The notes under the pieces: model-generated
Told to the model about the DNA's origin: nothing
Databases searched by the model: none
What the model saw: only the letters and a program-made list of their open reading frames with translations
Part shown: positions 40,758-49,716 of the stretch, in pieces
How positions within the stretch are numbered: position 1 is the stretch's first letter
How the letters are laid out: every line of letters begins with the position of its first letter
NCBI GenBank assembly: GCA_910583785.1
Contig: CAJTZK010000009.1
Span: 1-64,000, forward strand
DNA length: 64,000 nucleotides
Reading direction: 5' to 3'
From: an uncultured Oscillibacter sp.
GTDB lineage: Bacteria > Bacillota > Clostridia > Oscillospirales > Oscillospiraceae
Translations under genes and position numbers: made by a program

Positions 40758-41758
40758 AAACGGTGGTATTGGGCAGCGGCGGCTGGGGCACGGCCCTGGC
40801 GCTGGTGCTGTTGGACAATGGGCACGGCGTGACCCTCTGGTCCCGGACCCCCGCTAAGGCGGAGGAGATGGCCCGGACCAGGGAGAATCCCCTGCTGAAG
40901 GGCGTCCCCCTGCCGGAGAGCCTGGCCGTCACTGGGGACTTGGGCTGCCTGGAGGGGGCGGAGCTGGTAGTCTGCGCCAGCCCCTCCTTCGCCGTCCGGG
41001 AGACGGGGAAGCGGATCGCCCCATACCTGCGCCCCGGGATGGTGCTGGTGACGGTCTCCAAGGGCATTGAGCGGGACACGAACCTGCGCATGAGCCAGGT
41101 TCTGCGGGAGGCCACCGGGGACGTGTGCCGGGTGGTGGCCCTCTCCGGCCCCTCCCACGCGGAGGAGGTGGGCCTCCGGCTGCCAACGGCCTGTGTCGCG
41201 GCGTGCCCGGACCGGGACGGGGCCCGGCTGGTCCAGGACGCCTTCATGAGCGACTGCTTCCGGGTCTACACCAGCGCGGACATTGTGGGCGTGGAGCTGG
41301 CGGCGGCGCTGAAAAACGTCATTGCCCTCAGCTGCGGCATCTGCGCGGGCCTGGGCTTCCAGGACAATACGAAGGCCCTGCTGATGACCCGGGCCATGGC
41401 GGAGATCACCCGCCTGGGGGAGCACCTGGGGGGCGCCCGCCAGACCTTCGGGGGCCTGGCGGGCATGGGGGACCTGATCGTCACTTGTACGTCCTTGCAC
41501 TCCCGGAACAACCGGGCGGGCATCCTCATCGGCCAGGGCAGGCCTGTCCGGGAGGCAATGGAGGAAGTGGGCGCGGTGGTGGAGGGCTACTACGCCGCAG
41601 AGAGCGTCCACCAGCTGGCGGCCCGGGAGGGCGTGGAAATGCCCATCTGCCAGTGCGCCTATGAGGTGCTCTACCAGGGGCGGCAGGCCCGGGAGGTGGT
41701 CCCGGAGCTGATGGGACGCCCCGGGAAGGACGAGCTCCTGGGAACCGCCTGGCTGTAA
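40754..41758 (+). CDS. gpsA: Glycerol-3-phosphate dehydrogenase [NAD(P)+]
   Basis: 334 aa, usual length. Rossmann motif GSGGWGTALA (7-16), catalytic Lys in AAALKNVIALSCGI near residue 184, and GGLAGMGDLIVTCTS with the substrate-binding region afterwards. Supplies glycerol 3-phosphate to PlsY next door. Confidence 0.96.
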   Translation: MKTVVLGSGGWGTALALVLLDNGHGVTLWSRTPAKAEEMARTRENPLLKGVPLPESLAVTGDLGCLEGAELVVCASPSFAVRETGKRIAPYLRPGMVLVTVSKGIERDTNLRMSQVLREATGDVCRVVALSGPSHAEEVGLRLPTACVAACPDRDGARLVQDAFMSDCFRVYTSADIVGVELAAALKNVIALSCGICAGLGFQDNTKALLMTRAMAEITRLGEHLGGARQTFGGLAGMGDLIVTCTSLHSRNNRAGILIGQGRPVREAMEEVGAVVEGYYAAESVHQLAAREGVEMPICQCAYEVLYQGRQAREVVPELMGRPGKDELLGTAWL

Positions 41759-41815
41759 GAGGGCCGGGCCTGGAAAAGGGCCGCCGCGGGGGCGCCATGA
41801 AACCTGTTTTTTTGG

Positions 41816-41852
41816 CCTGGCGGGCAGCAGAAAGCTGCCCGCCAGGTTTTTT
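41816..41852 (+). terminator. Terminator of der-plsY-gpsA
   Basis: A 13-bp stem (41816-41828 with 41834-41846), loop AGAAA, then TTTTTT. Confidence 0.92.
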
Positions 41853-41872
41853 CGATTCTGTAAAGAAATATG

Positions 41873-41900
41873 TTGCATTTTGCTTTACAAATGCTATAAT
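41873..41900 (+). promoter_or_regulatory. Promoter of the RelB-like protein gene
   Basis: TTGCAT (41873-41878), 16-bp spacer, TATAAT (41895-41900). Confidence 0.65.
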
Positions 41901-41927
41901 GGACTTGTACGGAAGGGAGTGACGTTT

Positions 41928-42974
41928 ATGGCGCAGGTCATGGTAAACTTTCGCATAGATGAGAGCGTGAAAAAGAGCATGGAGCAGGCTTGCAGGGAGA
42001 TGGGGCTGAGTATGACGACGGCCTTTACCATTTTTGCCACTAAGGTTGGCCGGGAAAAGCGGATTCCCTTCGAGGTCACGGCGGAGCCGTGCGGCCCGGC
42101 TTCTCCCTGGCCGTCCCGCCGGGAGGAGCCCCGGGGGGAAAGCCTCCTGGCCAGGCAGAAGCGGCTGGAGGCCCTGTGCGCGGAACTCCGGAGGTCCCTG
42201 ACGTCCATCCACACCGCCATCCCGTCCTCCATCACGGGGCTTTCCATGGAGCGCATCCGCCTTTTGTGCGGCGACGAGCTCAAGGAGAAGGCCGCCGGAA
42301 TCGCCTATGCCGGGCAGAACCTGTTCTCCGGCAGAAACGCCGGGGCCCTGGAGGAAAAGGACCTCTGCATCCTGGACGAGTATCTGGAGGACCTCTCGGA
42401 CATTACGGAAGACCTCTGGGACGCCGCCTCCGTGTTAGTCCCCGCCATGAAGGCTTGGACCGGCGGAGACACCAGAATTTTTGAGGAGTATGAATGGCGG
42501 CTTTCCACCGTGTCCCGGAACTTGGATGGGCTCCAGCCTGTGATGCAGCGGTTCCTGCGCTCCACCGCCCGCCGGTACGGGAGCGCCCGCGCCCTTCAGA
42601 ACCGGATCCGGCAGGCTGCGGCTCAGGTTGAAACGGACTGCGTGCGGACGGCCCTGGAGGACCTGGCGTTCCTGGCGGCCCGGAGCTATGACGCCTTAGA
42701 CGATTCCACGAAGGCCCGGCTGGAAACCCACTACCTCCAGATCCTGGAGCGCACCTTGCAGGAGCTGGGCCAGGAGGAGCGGAGCGGCGGGGACCCGGCC
42801 GGGAAGGCCGCCCTGTGCCTCCGGGCCACCAGCGTGGTGTCCCAGGTGCTCTCCAGCGGCGGGCAGGCCCAGCGGGAGCGGGACCAGAGAAGCCTGGAGG
42901 CGGAAGTGACCGCCTTGGAGCGTTTGGCCGCCCTGCGGGGGGACGTCCCGGGAGGCGCGGGGCCGGAGGCCTGA
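41928..42974 (+). CDS. RelB/DinJ-like N-terminus on a large helical protein
   Basis: 348 aa. Residues 1-48 match RelB/DinJ antitoxins: VMVNFRIDESVKKSMEQACR (ribbon strand and first helix) and LSMTTAFTIFATKVGREKRIPFEV (second helix and tail). Normal RelB/DinJ antitoxins stop near 80-100 aa; here about 290 more residues follow, mainly Ala/Leu/Arg/Glu helices, with no membrane segment and no domain I recognise. No RelE/YafQ-type toxin gene is adjacent. ATG 41928 follows GGAAGGGAG. It might be a DNA-binding regulator that uses the antitoxin fold, or an antitoxin fused to an effector; function unknown. Confidence 0.65.
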   Translation: MAQVMVNFRIDESVKKSMEQACREMGLSMTTAFTIFATKVGREKRIPFEVTAEPCGPASPWPSRREEPRGESLLARQKRLEALCAELRRSLTSIHTAIPSSITGLSMERIRLLCGDELKEKAAGIAYAGQNLFSGRNAGALEEKDLCILDEYLEDLSDITEDLWDAASVLVPAMKAWTGGDTRIFEEYEWRLSTVSRNLDGLQPVMQRFLRSTARRYGSARALQNRIRQAAAQVETDCVRTALEDLAFLAARSYDALDDSTKARLETHYLQILERTLQELGQEERSGGDPAGKAALCLRATSVVSQVLSSGGQAQRERDQRSLEAEVTALERLAALRGDVPGGAGPEA

Positions 42975-43067
42975 GAAAATTCCAAGTCGCCGGGAACACC
43001 GTCCCTTCGTTCCGGCTTGTTTTTATATAGAGAGGGTATTGTGTCCAATTTGAAAGGAGGAGTTCTA

Positions 43068-44573
43068 ATGCTTGACAACATCCTGTCCCTGCTTCCCATC
43101 ATCCTGGCCGTGGTAGTGGTGCTGGCCATCATCCTGACCGGCTACGTCAAGGCCCCGCCCGATCAGGCGTACATCATCTCCGGCCTGAAAAAGGAGAGCA
43201 AGGTCCTCATCGGCCGGGCTGGAATCCGGGTTCCCTTCTTCGAGCGCATGGACCGGCTGTACCTGGGGCAGATGACGGTGGATATTAAAACCGAGCAGTC
43301 CGTCCCCACCAGCGACTTTATCAACGTCAATGTGGACGCCGTGGCAAAGGTCCGCATCTCCCCCCACGCGGAGGGCATCAAGCTGGCGGCCAAGAACTTC
43401 CTGAACAAGCGCCCGGAGGAAATCACCCGGGACCTCCAGGACTCCCTCCAGGGCAATATGCGGGAGATCATCGGCACCTTGTCCCTCAAGGAAATCAACA
43501 CGGACCGGGATTCCTTCTCCGACCAGGTGATGCAGAAGGCCAGCAAGGACATGGACAAGCTGGGCATCGAAATCCTCTCCTGCAACATCCAAAATGTCAC
43601 CGACGAAAACGGGCTGATCAAGGACCTGGGCGCGGATAACACCAGCCTGATTAAGAAAAACGCCGCCATCGCCAAGGCCCAGGCGGACCGGGATATCGCC
43701 ATCGCCCAGGCGGAGGCGGAGCGGGAGTCCAACGAGGCCCGGGTCCTGGCGGACACCCAGATCGCCCAGAAGCAGACGGAGCTGGACATCAAGCGGGCGG
43801 AGCTGAAAATCCTGGCGGACGGCAAGAAGGCCGAGGCGGACGCCGCCTATGAAATCCAGAGCCAGGAGCAGCGAAAGAGCATTGAAACCGCCACGGTCAA
43901 CGCGGAAATCGCCAAGACCCAGCGCCAGGCGGAGCTGAAGCAGTACGAGGTCGAGGTGGAAAAGCAGAAGCTGGAGGCGGAAATCCGGGCCAAGGCGGAC
44001 GCGGAACGCTACCGCCTGCAGCAGGAGGCCGAGGCCGCCCTCTACAAGCGGCAGAAGGATGCGGAGGCCAAACGCTACGAGCAGGAACAGGAGGCCGAGG
44101 CGGAGCGCAAGAGCGCCGAGGCCCAGAAATTCGCCAAGGAGCAGGAGGCGGAGGGCATCGCCGCCGTGGGCAAGGCGGAGGCCGAGTCCATCCGGGCCAA
44201 AGCCCTGGCGGAGGCCGAGGGCATTGACAAAAAGGCGGAGGCCATGAAAAAGTACGGCGAGGCCGCCGTCATTGAGATGGTCATGCAGGCCCTGCCGGAA
44301 ATCGCCCGGAACGTGGCGGAGCCCCTGTCAAAGGTGGATAAAATCACCATGTACGGCTCTGGAAACAGCGCCAAGCTGCTGGAGGACATCGTCACCGGAA
44401 CCACCCAGGTCACCGAGGGCATCACCCAGGGCATGGGCATCGACGTCAAATCCCTGATTGCCGGAATGCTGGGTGGCAGGCTGGCGGGGGGAGAGGACAA
44501 GACGATCATTGTCCAGAACCCTCCGGCGGAGCAGCCCGGAACCCCGCCCGCCGCTCCTTCCACGGAGCTTTGA
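43068..44573 (+). CDS. Flotillin-like SPFH-domain protein
   Basis: 501 aa. One N-terminal membrane segment (about 8-28), SPFH/PHB domain (about 30-200), then a long coiled coil of Ala/Glu/Lys-rich repeats (about 205-420) and a C-terminal segment with KVDKITMYGSG, as in FloT/YuaG flotillins. Scaffold of membrane microdomains. AAAGGAGGAG precedes ATG 43068. It lies 94 bp after the RelB-like gene. No NfeD partner gene is present nearby, which often accompanies flotillins. Confidence 0.9.
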   Translation: MLDNILSLLPIILAVVVVLAIILTGYVKAPPDQAYIISGLKKESKVLIGRAGIRVPFFERMDRLYLGQMTVDIKTEQSVPTSDFINVNVDAVAKVRISPHAEGIKLAAKNFLNKRPEEITRDLQDSLQGNMREIIGTLSLKEINTDRDSFSDQVMQKASKDMDKLGIEILSCNIQNVTDENGLIKDLGADNTSLIKKNAAIAKAQADRDIAIAQAEAERESNEARVLADTQIAQKQTELDIKRAELKILADGKKAEADAAYEIQSQEQRKSIETATVNAEIAKTQRQAELKQYEVEVEKQKLEAEIRAKADAERYRLQQEAEAALYKRQKDAEAKRYEQEQEAEAERKSAEAQKFAKEQEAEGIAAVGKAEAESIRAKALAEAEGIDKKAEAMKKYGEAAVIEMVMQALPEIARNVAEPLSKVDKITMYGSGNSAKLLEDIVTGTTQVTEGITQGMGIDVKSLIAGMLGGRLAGGEDKTIIVQNPPAEQPGTPPAAPSTEL

Positions 44574-44605
44574 GCCCGGCGGGCCGGATTTCCCCTAAGT
44601 GAAAG

Positions 44606-44638
44606 ACGGAGGCGTCCTGAGAAGGACGCCTCCGTTTT
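44606..44638 (+). terminator. Terminator of the flotillin gene
   Basis: A 13-bp stem ACGGAGGCGTCCT/AGGACGCCTCCGT (44606-44618 with 44623-44635), GAGA tetraloop, TTTT. Confidence 0.92.
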
Positions 44639-44674
44639 CCTTACCGTTCCTTGGGGGCCGCAGCGGCCCGCCGG

Positions 44675-46399
44675 TCAGACATAATCCTGGGTTCTCACGT
44701 CAAACACGCCCCGGGTGGTGATCCGCAGGGTGGGAATCACTGGCAGGGCCATGAAGCTCAGGGTCATGAAGGGATCGATGCCCCGGTTGACCCCCAGGGC
44801 GTAAGCCGCCGCCTTGGCGGCCTCCAGCTTTTCATTCACCGTCTCCAGGGACTCGCTGCTCATGATGCCCCCGATGGCCAGGGAAACCTCTGCCACAGGC
44901 CGCCCTTCCTTCCACACCACAATGCCCCCGTTCAGTTCCGCCACCCGGTTCACGGCGGCGGCGCAGTCCTCTTCGCTGGCTCCCACCACGATGATGTTGT
45001 GGGAGTCATGGGAGATGCTGGTGGCTACCGCGCCGGATTTCAGGCCATAGCCCTGGAGGAAGCCCAGGCCGATGTGCCCGGTGCCCTTGTGCCGCTCCAC
45101 CACGGCGGCCCGGAGAATGTCCCGGGCAATATCCGGCGCCCCGGCCCGGCCCGCGTCCACGGTGGTGATCTCGCCATCCACCATGCCCACCACGCCCTGG
45201 GGGCCGCTGCTCCGGAAGTCCTGCGCCGTGAGAGTCCCCACTTGGAAGGTGTGGAGGGCCCGCTCCGTCAGCCTGGGTTCCACAACGGGGACCGGGAAGG
45301 GGAGGGCCGCGCCATTTTCCGCCGCCAGGATCCCCTTTTTGTAAAACGCCTCCACTTGGAAGCTCTGGAAATTGTCGATGACCACCAGGTCCGCCAGGTA
45401 CCCCGGCGCGACAGCGCCCCGGTCGTGCAGCCCGAAGTACTGGGCGGCGTTGAGAGTGGCCGCTTTTATGGCCGTGATGGGGTCCGCCCCCAGGGCGATG
45501 GCCTGCCGGATAATCGCGTCAATGTGGCCCTGTTCCAAGAGGCTGCCGGGGTGCTTGTCGTCGGTGCAAAGGAGGCAGCGCCCGCCGTATTTCCCGCACA
45601 GCAGCGGCGCCAGGGCCTCCAGGTTCCGGGCGGCGGTGCCCTCCCGGATCATGATATACTGGCCCCGCTCCAGCTTGGCGGTTGCGTCCTGGAGGTCGTG
45701 GCACTCGTGGTCCGAGCGGACCCCGGCGGCAATGTAGGCGTTGAGGCCGTTTCCAGCCAGGTCCGGCGCGTGGCCGTCGGTCCGCTTATCCGCCAGGCTG
45801 GCGGCCGCCAGTTTTGCCAGTACGCCCTCGTCCCCGGCCAGGACGCCCACGAAGTTCATCATCTCCGCCAGGCCCTGCACCCGGGGATGGCTGTAAAAGC
45901 CGTCCAGGTCTTCCTGTTCCAGCGCCGCGCCGGACTCGTCCAAAGGCGTGGCGGGAACGCAGGAGGGCAGCATGAACCGCACGTCCACCGGGAGGCCCTC
46001 CGTGGCCTGGAGCATATAGGCGATGCCGTCGGTCCCCATGACGTTGGCAATTTCATGGGGGTCCGTTACCACCGTGGAGGTGCCGTGGGGCAGCACCGCC
46101 CTGGCGAATTCCGCCGGGGCCACCAGGGAGCTCTCCAGGTGAATGTGGGCATCCATGAATCCCGGGAGGACCAGTTTTCCGGTGCAGTCCCGCTCTTCCC
46201 GGCCGGAGTAGGACCCCAAGCCGGCGATGAGTCCCTCTGCCACGGCAATATCCGCCGTCAGGACCTCCCCGGTAAAGACGTTGGCATAAGATGCATTTTT
46301 TAGGACCAGGTCCGCCGCCTCCCGTCCCATGGCCACGCTGATGACCCGCCGCTTCCGCCGCAACTCCCGGCTGATGTCGTCTTTTTTGTGCTCAGACAT
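44675..46399 (-). CDS. ade: Adenine deaminase
   Basis: 574 aa, usual length for the AdeC amidohydrolase family, converting adenine to hypoxanthine and ammonia. VLPGFMDAHIHLESS near residues 73-87 provides the metal-binding HxH, VVTDPHEIANVMG follows, and a C-terminal domain begins near GVVGMVDGEIT. AAAGGAAAGGAG precedes the ATG. It faces away from a purine permease gene 273 bp away; together they make a purine salvage pair. Confidence 0.94.
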   Translation of the reverse strand: MSEHKKDDISRELRRKRRVISVAMGREAADLVLKNASYANVFTGEVLTADIAVAEGLIAGLGSYSGREERDCTGKLVLPGFMDAHIHLESSLVAPAEFARAVLPHGTSTVVTDPHEIANVMGTDGIAYMLQATEGLPVDVRFMLPSCVPATPLDESGAALEQEDLDGFYSHPRVQGLAEMMNFVGVLAGDEGVLAKLAAASLADKRTDGHAPDLAGNGLNAYIAAGVRSDHECHDLQDATAKLERGQYIMIREGTAARNLEALAPLLCGKYGGRCLLCTDDKHPGSLLEQGHIDAIIRQAIALGADPITAIKAATLNAAQYFGLHDRGAVAPGYLADLVVIDNFQSFQVEAFYKKGILAAENGAALPFPVPVVEPRLTERALHTFQVGTLTAQDFRSSGPQGVVGMVDGEITTVDAGRAGAPDIARDILRAAVVERHKGTGHIGLGFLQGYGLKSGAVATSISHDSHNIIVVGASEEDCAAAVNRVAELNGGIVVWKEGRPVAEVSLAIGGIMSSESLETVNEKLEAAKAAAYALGVNRGIDPFMTLSFMALPVIPTLRITTRGVFDVRTQDYV

Positions 46400-46672
46400 G
46401 GAATCACGCTCCTTTCCTTTTTATCCTATTATGTATCGCTCTTCCAGGGGTTTGTCAAGAGTTCCATCCAAAGACACAGCAGCAAACCGGAAAATTCTAA
46501 CAGAATGTAAAGGTTGGCCTTTTATGTTTAGAACAAATGACGGTGGAAATTACCTTGCATTTTTTGTCAAAATGCTGTATAGTAAAGATGCGGACGGCAT
46601 TTACAGGCCTGCGGGAGGCCCATTTTTGGAATCTGCCGCCGTGAAAATCTAAAAGAGAAAAGAGGGAATCCT
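46400..46672. other. Divergent regulatory region between ade and the purine permease
   Basis: Contains the permease promoter and, after it, about 85 nt of leader with a small GGCCT/AGGCC hairpin followed by CATTTTT, possibly an attenuator. I looked for a purine or ZTP riboswitch and a PurR box and found none that fits. Confidence 0.5.
46555..46583 (+). promoter_or_regulatory. Promoter of the purine permease gene
   Basis: TTGCAT (46555-46560), 17-bp spacer, TATAGT (46578-46583). Confidence 0.75.
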
Positions 46673-48094
46673 ATGGAAAACCTGTTCCACCTCCGGGAAA
46701 ACGGCACCAACGTGCGCACGGAGCTTCTGGCGGGACTCACCACGTTCATGACAATGGCCTACATCATTGCCCTGAACCCCAACCTGCTGACAAATTTCGA
46801 CGTCGGTTCGGCCCTTTGGAATGGCGTGTTCATGGCCACCTGCATCGCCTCCTCCATCGGCATGTTCTGCATGGCCTTCCTGGCCAACAAGCCCTTTGCC
46901 CTGGCCCCGGGCATGGGCCTGAACAGCTTCTTCGCCGTGGTGGCGGGCAACATCGCCGCCATGACGGGCATGACCTATGTGGCCAGCTTCCAAGCGGCCC
47001 TGGTCATCATCCTGGTGGAGGGCATCGTTTTTATCGTCCTCTCCGTCTTCAACATCCGGGAGAAGATCGTGGATGCCATCCCTCTGGGTGTGCGGCTGGG
47101 GATTGCTCCGGCCATTGGCATCATGCTGATGAACATCGGCCTGGGGTCCAACGCGGGCATCTACTCCGAGGCCGGAGGGCCCTTCTACATGATGCGGGAC
47201 TTCTTTGGCGCTCTCACGCCCAGCGTGGCCCAGGGCTCCATGGGGTCCGGCTATGGGCCCATGATTCTCACGGTAGCCACCGCCTTCATCGGCCTGTTTG
47301 TCATGGTCATCCTGGCTAAGAAGGGCGTCAAGGCCGCGGTGCTGCTGGGCATGCTGGCGGCCTCTGTGGTCTACTGGGCCGGGGACGCCCTCTTCCTGGG
47401 CGTGAACCCCTTCGCCTCCCTAGCCGGGGCCTCCTTTGCGCCCCCCTTCGCCGACATGGTGGAAACCACCCTTTTCAAGTTCAACTTCTCCGGCTTCCTC
47501 CAGATCGGCTGGTTCACCGCCATCACCCTGATCATCACCTTCTGCATGATCGACATGTTTGACACCATCGGCACCCTGGTGGGCACCGCCTCCCGGGCGG
47601 GCATGGTGGACGATCAGGGCAGCATGCCCAACATGAAGGAGGCTTTGCTGTCCGACGCCATTGGTACCGTGGCGGGAGCTTGCTCCGGCACCTCCACTGT
47701 CACCACCTTCGTGGAGTCCGCCTCCGGGGTGGAGGCCGGCGGCCGCACGGGTTTGACGGCGCTGACGACCGGCGTTTTGTTCCTGGCCTGTATCTTCATC
47801 GCCCCCATCGCCGCCATCATCCCCGCTGCGGCCACCTCCGCCGCCCTGATCTACGTGGGCGTGCTGATGCTGATGGGCCTGAAAAACGTGGACTTCGACG
47901 ACATGGACCAGATGGTTCCCGTGTCCCTGATGCTGATCGGCATGCCCGTCTCCGGCTCCATCGGCCACGCCATCGGGCTGGCCATGATTTCTTACACTGT
48001 CATCAAGGTCTTCAGCGGCAAGGCGAAGGAAGTCTCCGTGCTGACCTATGTGATCTCGGCCCTGTTCCTCTTCAAGTTCTTCGTGGTAGTGTGA
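46673..48094 (+). CDS. NCS2-family hypoxanthine/guanine permease (PbuG/AzgA type)
   Basis: 473 aa with about 12-13 membrane segments. The N-terminus NVRTELLAGLTTFMTMAYII is the AzgA/PbuG signature; LAPGMGLNSFFAV near residue 80 and FDTIGTLVGTASRAGM in the middle match the substrate-site helices. Imports purine bases, probably hypoxanthine/guanine/adenine, with protons. Consistent with the neighbouring adenine deaminase. AGAGGGAATCCT precedes the ATG. Confidence 0.93.
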   Translation: MENLFHLRENGTNVRTELLAGLTTFMTMAYIIALNPNLLTNFDVGSALWNGVFMATCIASSIGMFCMAFLANKPFALAPGMGLNSFFAVVAGNIAAMTGMTYVASFQAALVIILVEGIVFIVLSVFNIREKIVDAIPLGVRLGIAPAIGIMLMNIGLGSNAGIYSEAGGPFYMMRDFFGALTPSVAQGSMGSGYGPMILTVATAFIGLFVMVILAKKGVKAAVLLGMLAASVVYWAGDALFLGVNPFASLAGASFAPPFADMVETTLFKFNFSGFLQIGWFTAITLIITFCMIDMFDTIGTLVGTASRAGMVDDQGSMPNMKEALLSDAIGTVAGACSGTSTVTTFVESASGVEAGGRTGLTALTTGVLFLACIFIAPIAAIIPAAATSAALIYVGVLMLMGLKNVDFDDMDQMVPVSLMLIGMPVSGSIGHAIGLAMISYTVIKVFSGKAKEVSVLTYVISALFLFKFFVVV

Positions 48095-48117
48095 GCCTCT
48101 CCCGTCTATAAACATCG

Positions 48118-48157
48118 GCCCCGCCCAAAAGCGGACGCTTTTGGGCGGGGCTGTCTT
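48118..48157 (+). terminator. Terminator of the purine permease gene
   Basis: A 16-bp stem GCCCCGCCCAAAAGCG/CGCTTTTGGGCGGGGC (48118-48133 with 48136-48151), followed by TGTCTT; the T run is weak but the stem is very strong. Confidence 0.8.
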
Positions 48158-48215
48158 ACCATCCGCTGGAGCGGAATGCTCCGGGGGGGATCTCCTGAGA
48201 GGTAGAGCCGAAAGC

Positions 48216-48443
48216 TCAGTACAGGTTCTCTAAGAGAGCCAGCAGGCAGAGGGGATCCAGCTGTTTCTCCGTGAGGAGGCTGGCCAGCCGGAGGGTAAAG
48301 CCGAAATCCGAGGATACCGCCGGGAGGACCATAAGCTCCATCTCCCCGGCCTCCCAGGTCCGCAGGACCCGGAGCCCGAATGCCCGGTACCATCCAAGGC
48401 TCGGAGAAAACACCTCATTTTCGATCGGTAAGTATTGGAGCAC
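48216..48443 (-). CDS. Small conserved protein downstream of an XRE regulator
   Basis: 75 aa starting MLQYLPIENEVFSPSLGWYR. It has the look of a small Oscillospiraceae family (DUF6514-like, low confidence) that often follows HTH genes: a Y-AFGLRV core, then DFGFTLRLASLLTEKQLDP and LLALLENLY at the end. Its start lies 29 bp inside the end of the XRE gene in another frame, so it is translationally coupled to it. Function unknown. Confidence 0.55.
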   Translation of the reverse strand: MLQYLPIENEVFSPSLGWYRAFGLRVLRTWEAGEMELMVLPAVSSDFGFTLRLASLLTEKQLDPLCLLALLENLY

Positions 48444-48681
48444 CCAGTCCCACCTCCTCCGCCACCTTTTCCGGCGGCAGCTCCAGAATGGCCAGCAGAA
48501 AGACCGTGTCCTTCCAATTCAAGCTGCTTTCTCCCCGCTCAATACGGTTGATCCAGCGCAGAGAGCAGTTCATGCGTTCGGCAAGTTTTTCCTGCGTCAG
48601 GTGCTGTCTTTTCCGCGCATCGTGGATCAGCCGCCCGAAGCACTCCTTATCGGCTTGCGTTGGCATACGTCGCGAAAACAA
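48415..48681 (-). CDS. XRE-family helix-turn-helix regulator
   Basis: 88 aa. HTH_3 domain about residues 16-70: LIHDARKRQHLTQEKLAERM, then SLRWINRIERGESSLNW and LELPPEKV. The frame starts at TTG 48681, which has AAAGGAGGAGG just upstream; ATG 48666 is 5 residues in, but too far from the site. TGTCGA direct repeats about 90-100 bp upstream may be its operator. Forms a two-gene unit with the small protein. Confidence 0.85.
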   Translation of the reverse strand: MFSRRMPTQADKECFGRLIHDARKRQHLTQEKLAERMNCSLRWINRIERGESSLNWKDTVFLLAILELPPEKVAEEVGLGAPILTDRK

Positions 48682-48886
48682 AACGTCCTCCTCCTTTCAA
48701 TCTCTAAAAGGAAGATTATTCCAAATTTGCACAATCGTCCAGGCCAGCGGCGTGCATATTCAAAAAGAATTGTCGATTTTTGTCGAATTACTTTGGAATA
48801 TTTCTAAAAAGGATCCAATCGTTGCTATACATTTGTAACAATTGCCTTGCTCCTTTGGCCCGCCCACTTTTTTTGCGCGCAGATGG

Positions 48887-48915
48887 TGTACAATCCAGCG
48901 GGCCTGTGTTATGAT
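48887..48915 (+). promoter_or_regulatory. Promoter of the redox cassette
   Basis: TGTACA (48887-48892), 17-bp spacer, TATGAT (48910-48915) with a TGT extension just before the -10 box. Confidence 0.6.
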
Positions 48916-48962
48916 GATTTGGACATCGTTCATTTCGAAAACCGGGAAAGGAAGAAGGCTTT

Positions 48963-49577
48963 ATGAATTGGAAATGGAACGGGTCCCTGCTCTTGGGGAC
49001 CATGCTGGTTTTAGCCCTGCTGTCCGGCTGCGGCGGGAAAACGGAACCCGGGCCTCCCGCAGGGGATTCCCAGGAGGTCCAGGAGGACCGTCCGGCGGAG
49101 GGGGCTGCCGCCCTGGGGAGCCTGGCCTCCTTTACGGCGGGGACCCTGGATGGGGAGACCTTCACCCAGGAGGACCTTGCCGGTAAGGACGTCACGGTCT
49201 TTAATTTCTGGGCCCTTACTTGCCCGCCCTGCATCGCGGAGATGCCGGATATCGCGGCCTTTGAAAAGGCACTGCCGGATAATGTGGCGGTGGTCACCGT
49301 CTGCCTGGACGGCTATGGCAGCGAGGACTCGGTCCAGGAGGTCCTGGAGAACGCCGGGTTTGAAGGGACCACCCTCATTACCGGGGAGGGAGACCTGCTG
49401 GACCTGGCCAGCCAGCTGATGTACACCCCCACCACTGTGCTGGCGGACAGCGGCGGCGCCCTGGTGGGCGAAGCCATCATCGGCGGGCAGGCGGACCTGT
49501 CCGCCGTCTACCTGGCGGCGGTAAACCAGGCGCTGGAAGCCGGGGGAAAGGATGAAATCAGCCTTGGAGACGCGTGA
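48963..49577 (+). CDS. TlpA-like thioredoxin-fold lipoprotein
   Basis: 204 aa. Signal peptide with lipobox LLSGC, C23 lipidated; acidic linker to about 55; thioredoxin fold with active site FWALTCPPCIAEMP (C87 and C90), and cis-Pro region MYTPTTV. Membrane-tethered extracytoplasmic thiol oxidoreductase. Its 3' end overlaps the CD1871A-type gene by 26 bp and it heads a three-gene redox cassette with a polyferredoxin-type membrane protein, which may feed it electrons (inference). Confidence 0.9.
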   Translation: MNWKWNGSLLLGTMLVLALLSGCGGKTEPGPPAGDSQEVQEDRPAEGAAALGSLASFTAGTLDGETFTQEDLAGKDVTVFNFWALTCPPCIAEMPDIAAFEKALPDNVAVVTVCLDGYGSEDSVQEVLENAGFEGTTLITGEGDLLDLASQLMYTPTTVLADSGGALVGEAIIGGQADLSAVYLAAVNQALEAGGKDEISLGDA

Positions 49578-49716
49578 GAAACGGTTGGCCGCCCTGCGCT
49601 CCGGCGTCCTGGGGCTGGCCCTGGCGCTGATGGGAATGGGGCTTATGCGGCAGGAGCATAGGGAAGTTTTGCAAAAGGCGGTGCGGATATGTCTCGAGTG
49701 CATCGGCATCGGATGA
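49552..49716 (+). CDS. CD1871A-family small CXXC membrane protein
   Basis: 54 aa. One membrane segment (about residues 18-32) and the C-terminal ICLECIGIG with C47-C50, the hallmark of the 'CD1871A family CXXC motif-containing protein'. The start ATG 49552 has GGGGGAAAGG upstream and lies inside the tlpA-like gene; the TGA stop overlaps the ATG of the next gene. This tight nesting argues for coupled translation and a joint function. Confidence 0.85.
   Translation: MKSALETREKRLAALRSGVLGLALALMGMGLMRQEHREVLQKAVRICLECIGIG

Noticed and set aside
41928..43067. Type II toxin-antitoxin pair
   Set aside because: The RelB-like gene has no toxin-sized partner next to it; the following gene is a flotillin.
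46440..46672. Purine, ZTP or PreQ1 riboswitch before the purine permease
   Set aside because: The conserved loops of these classes were not found; only a small hairpin near the gene is visible.
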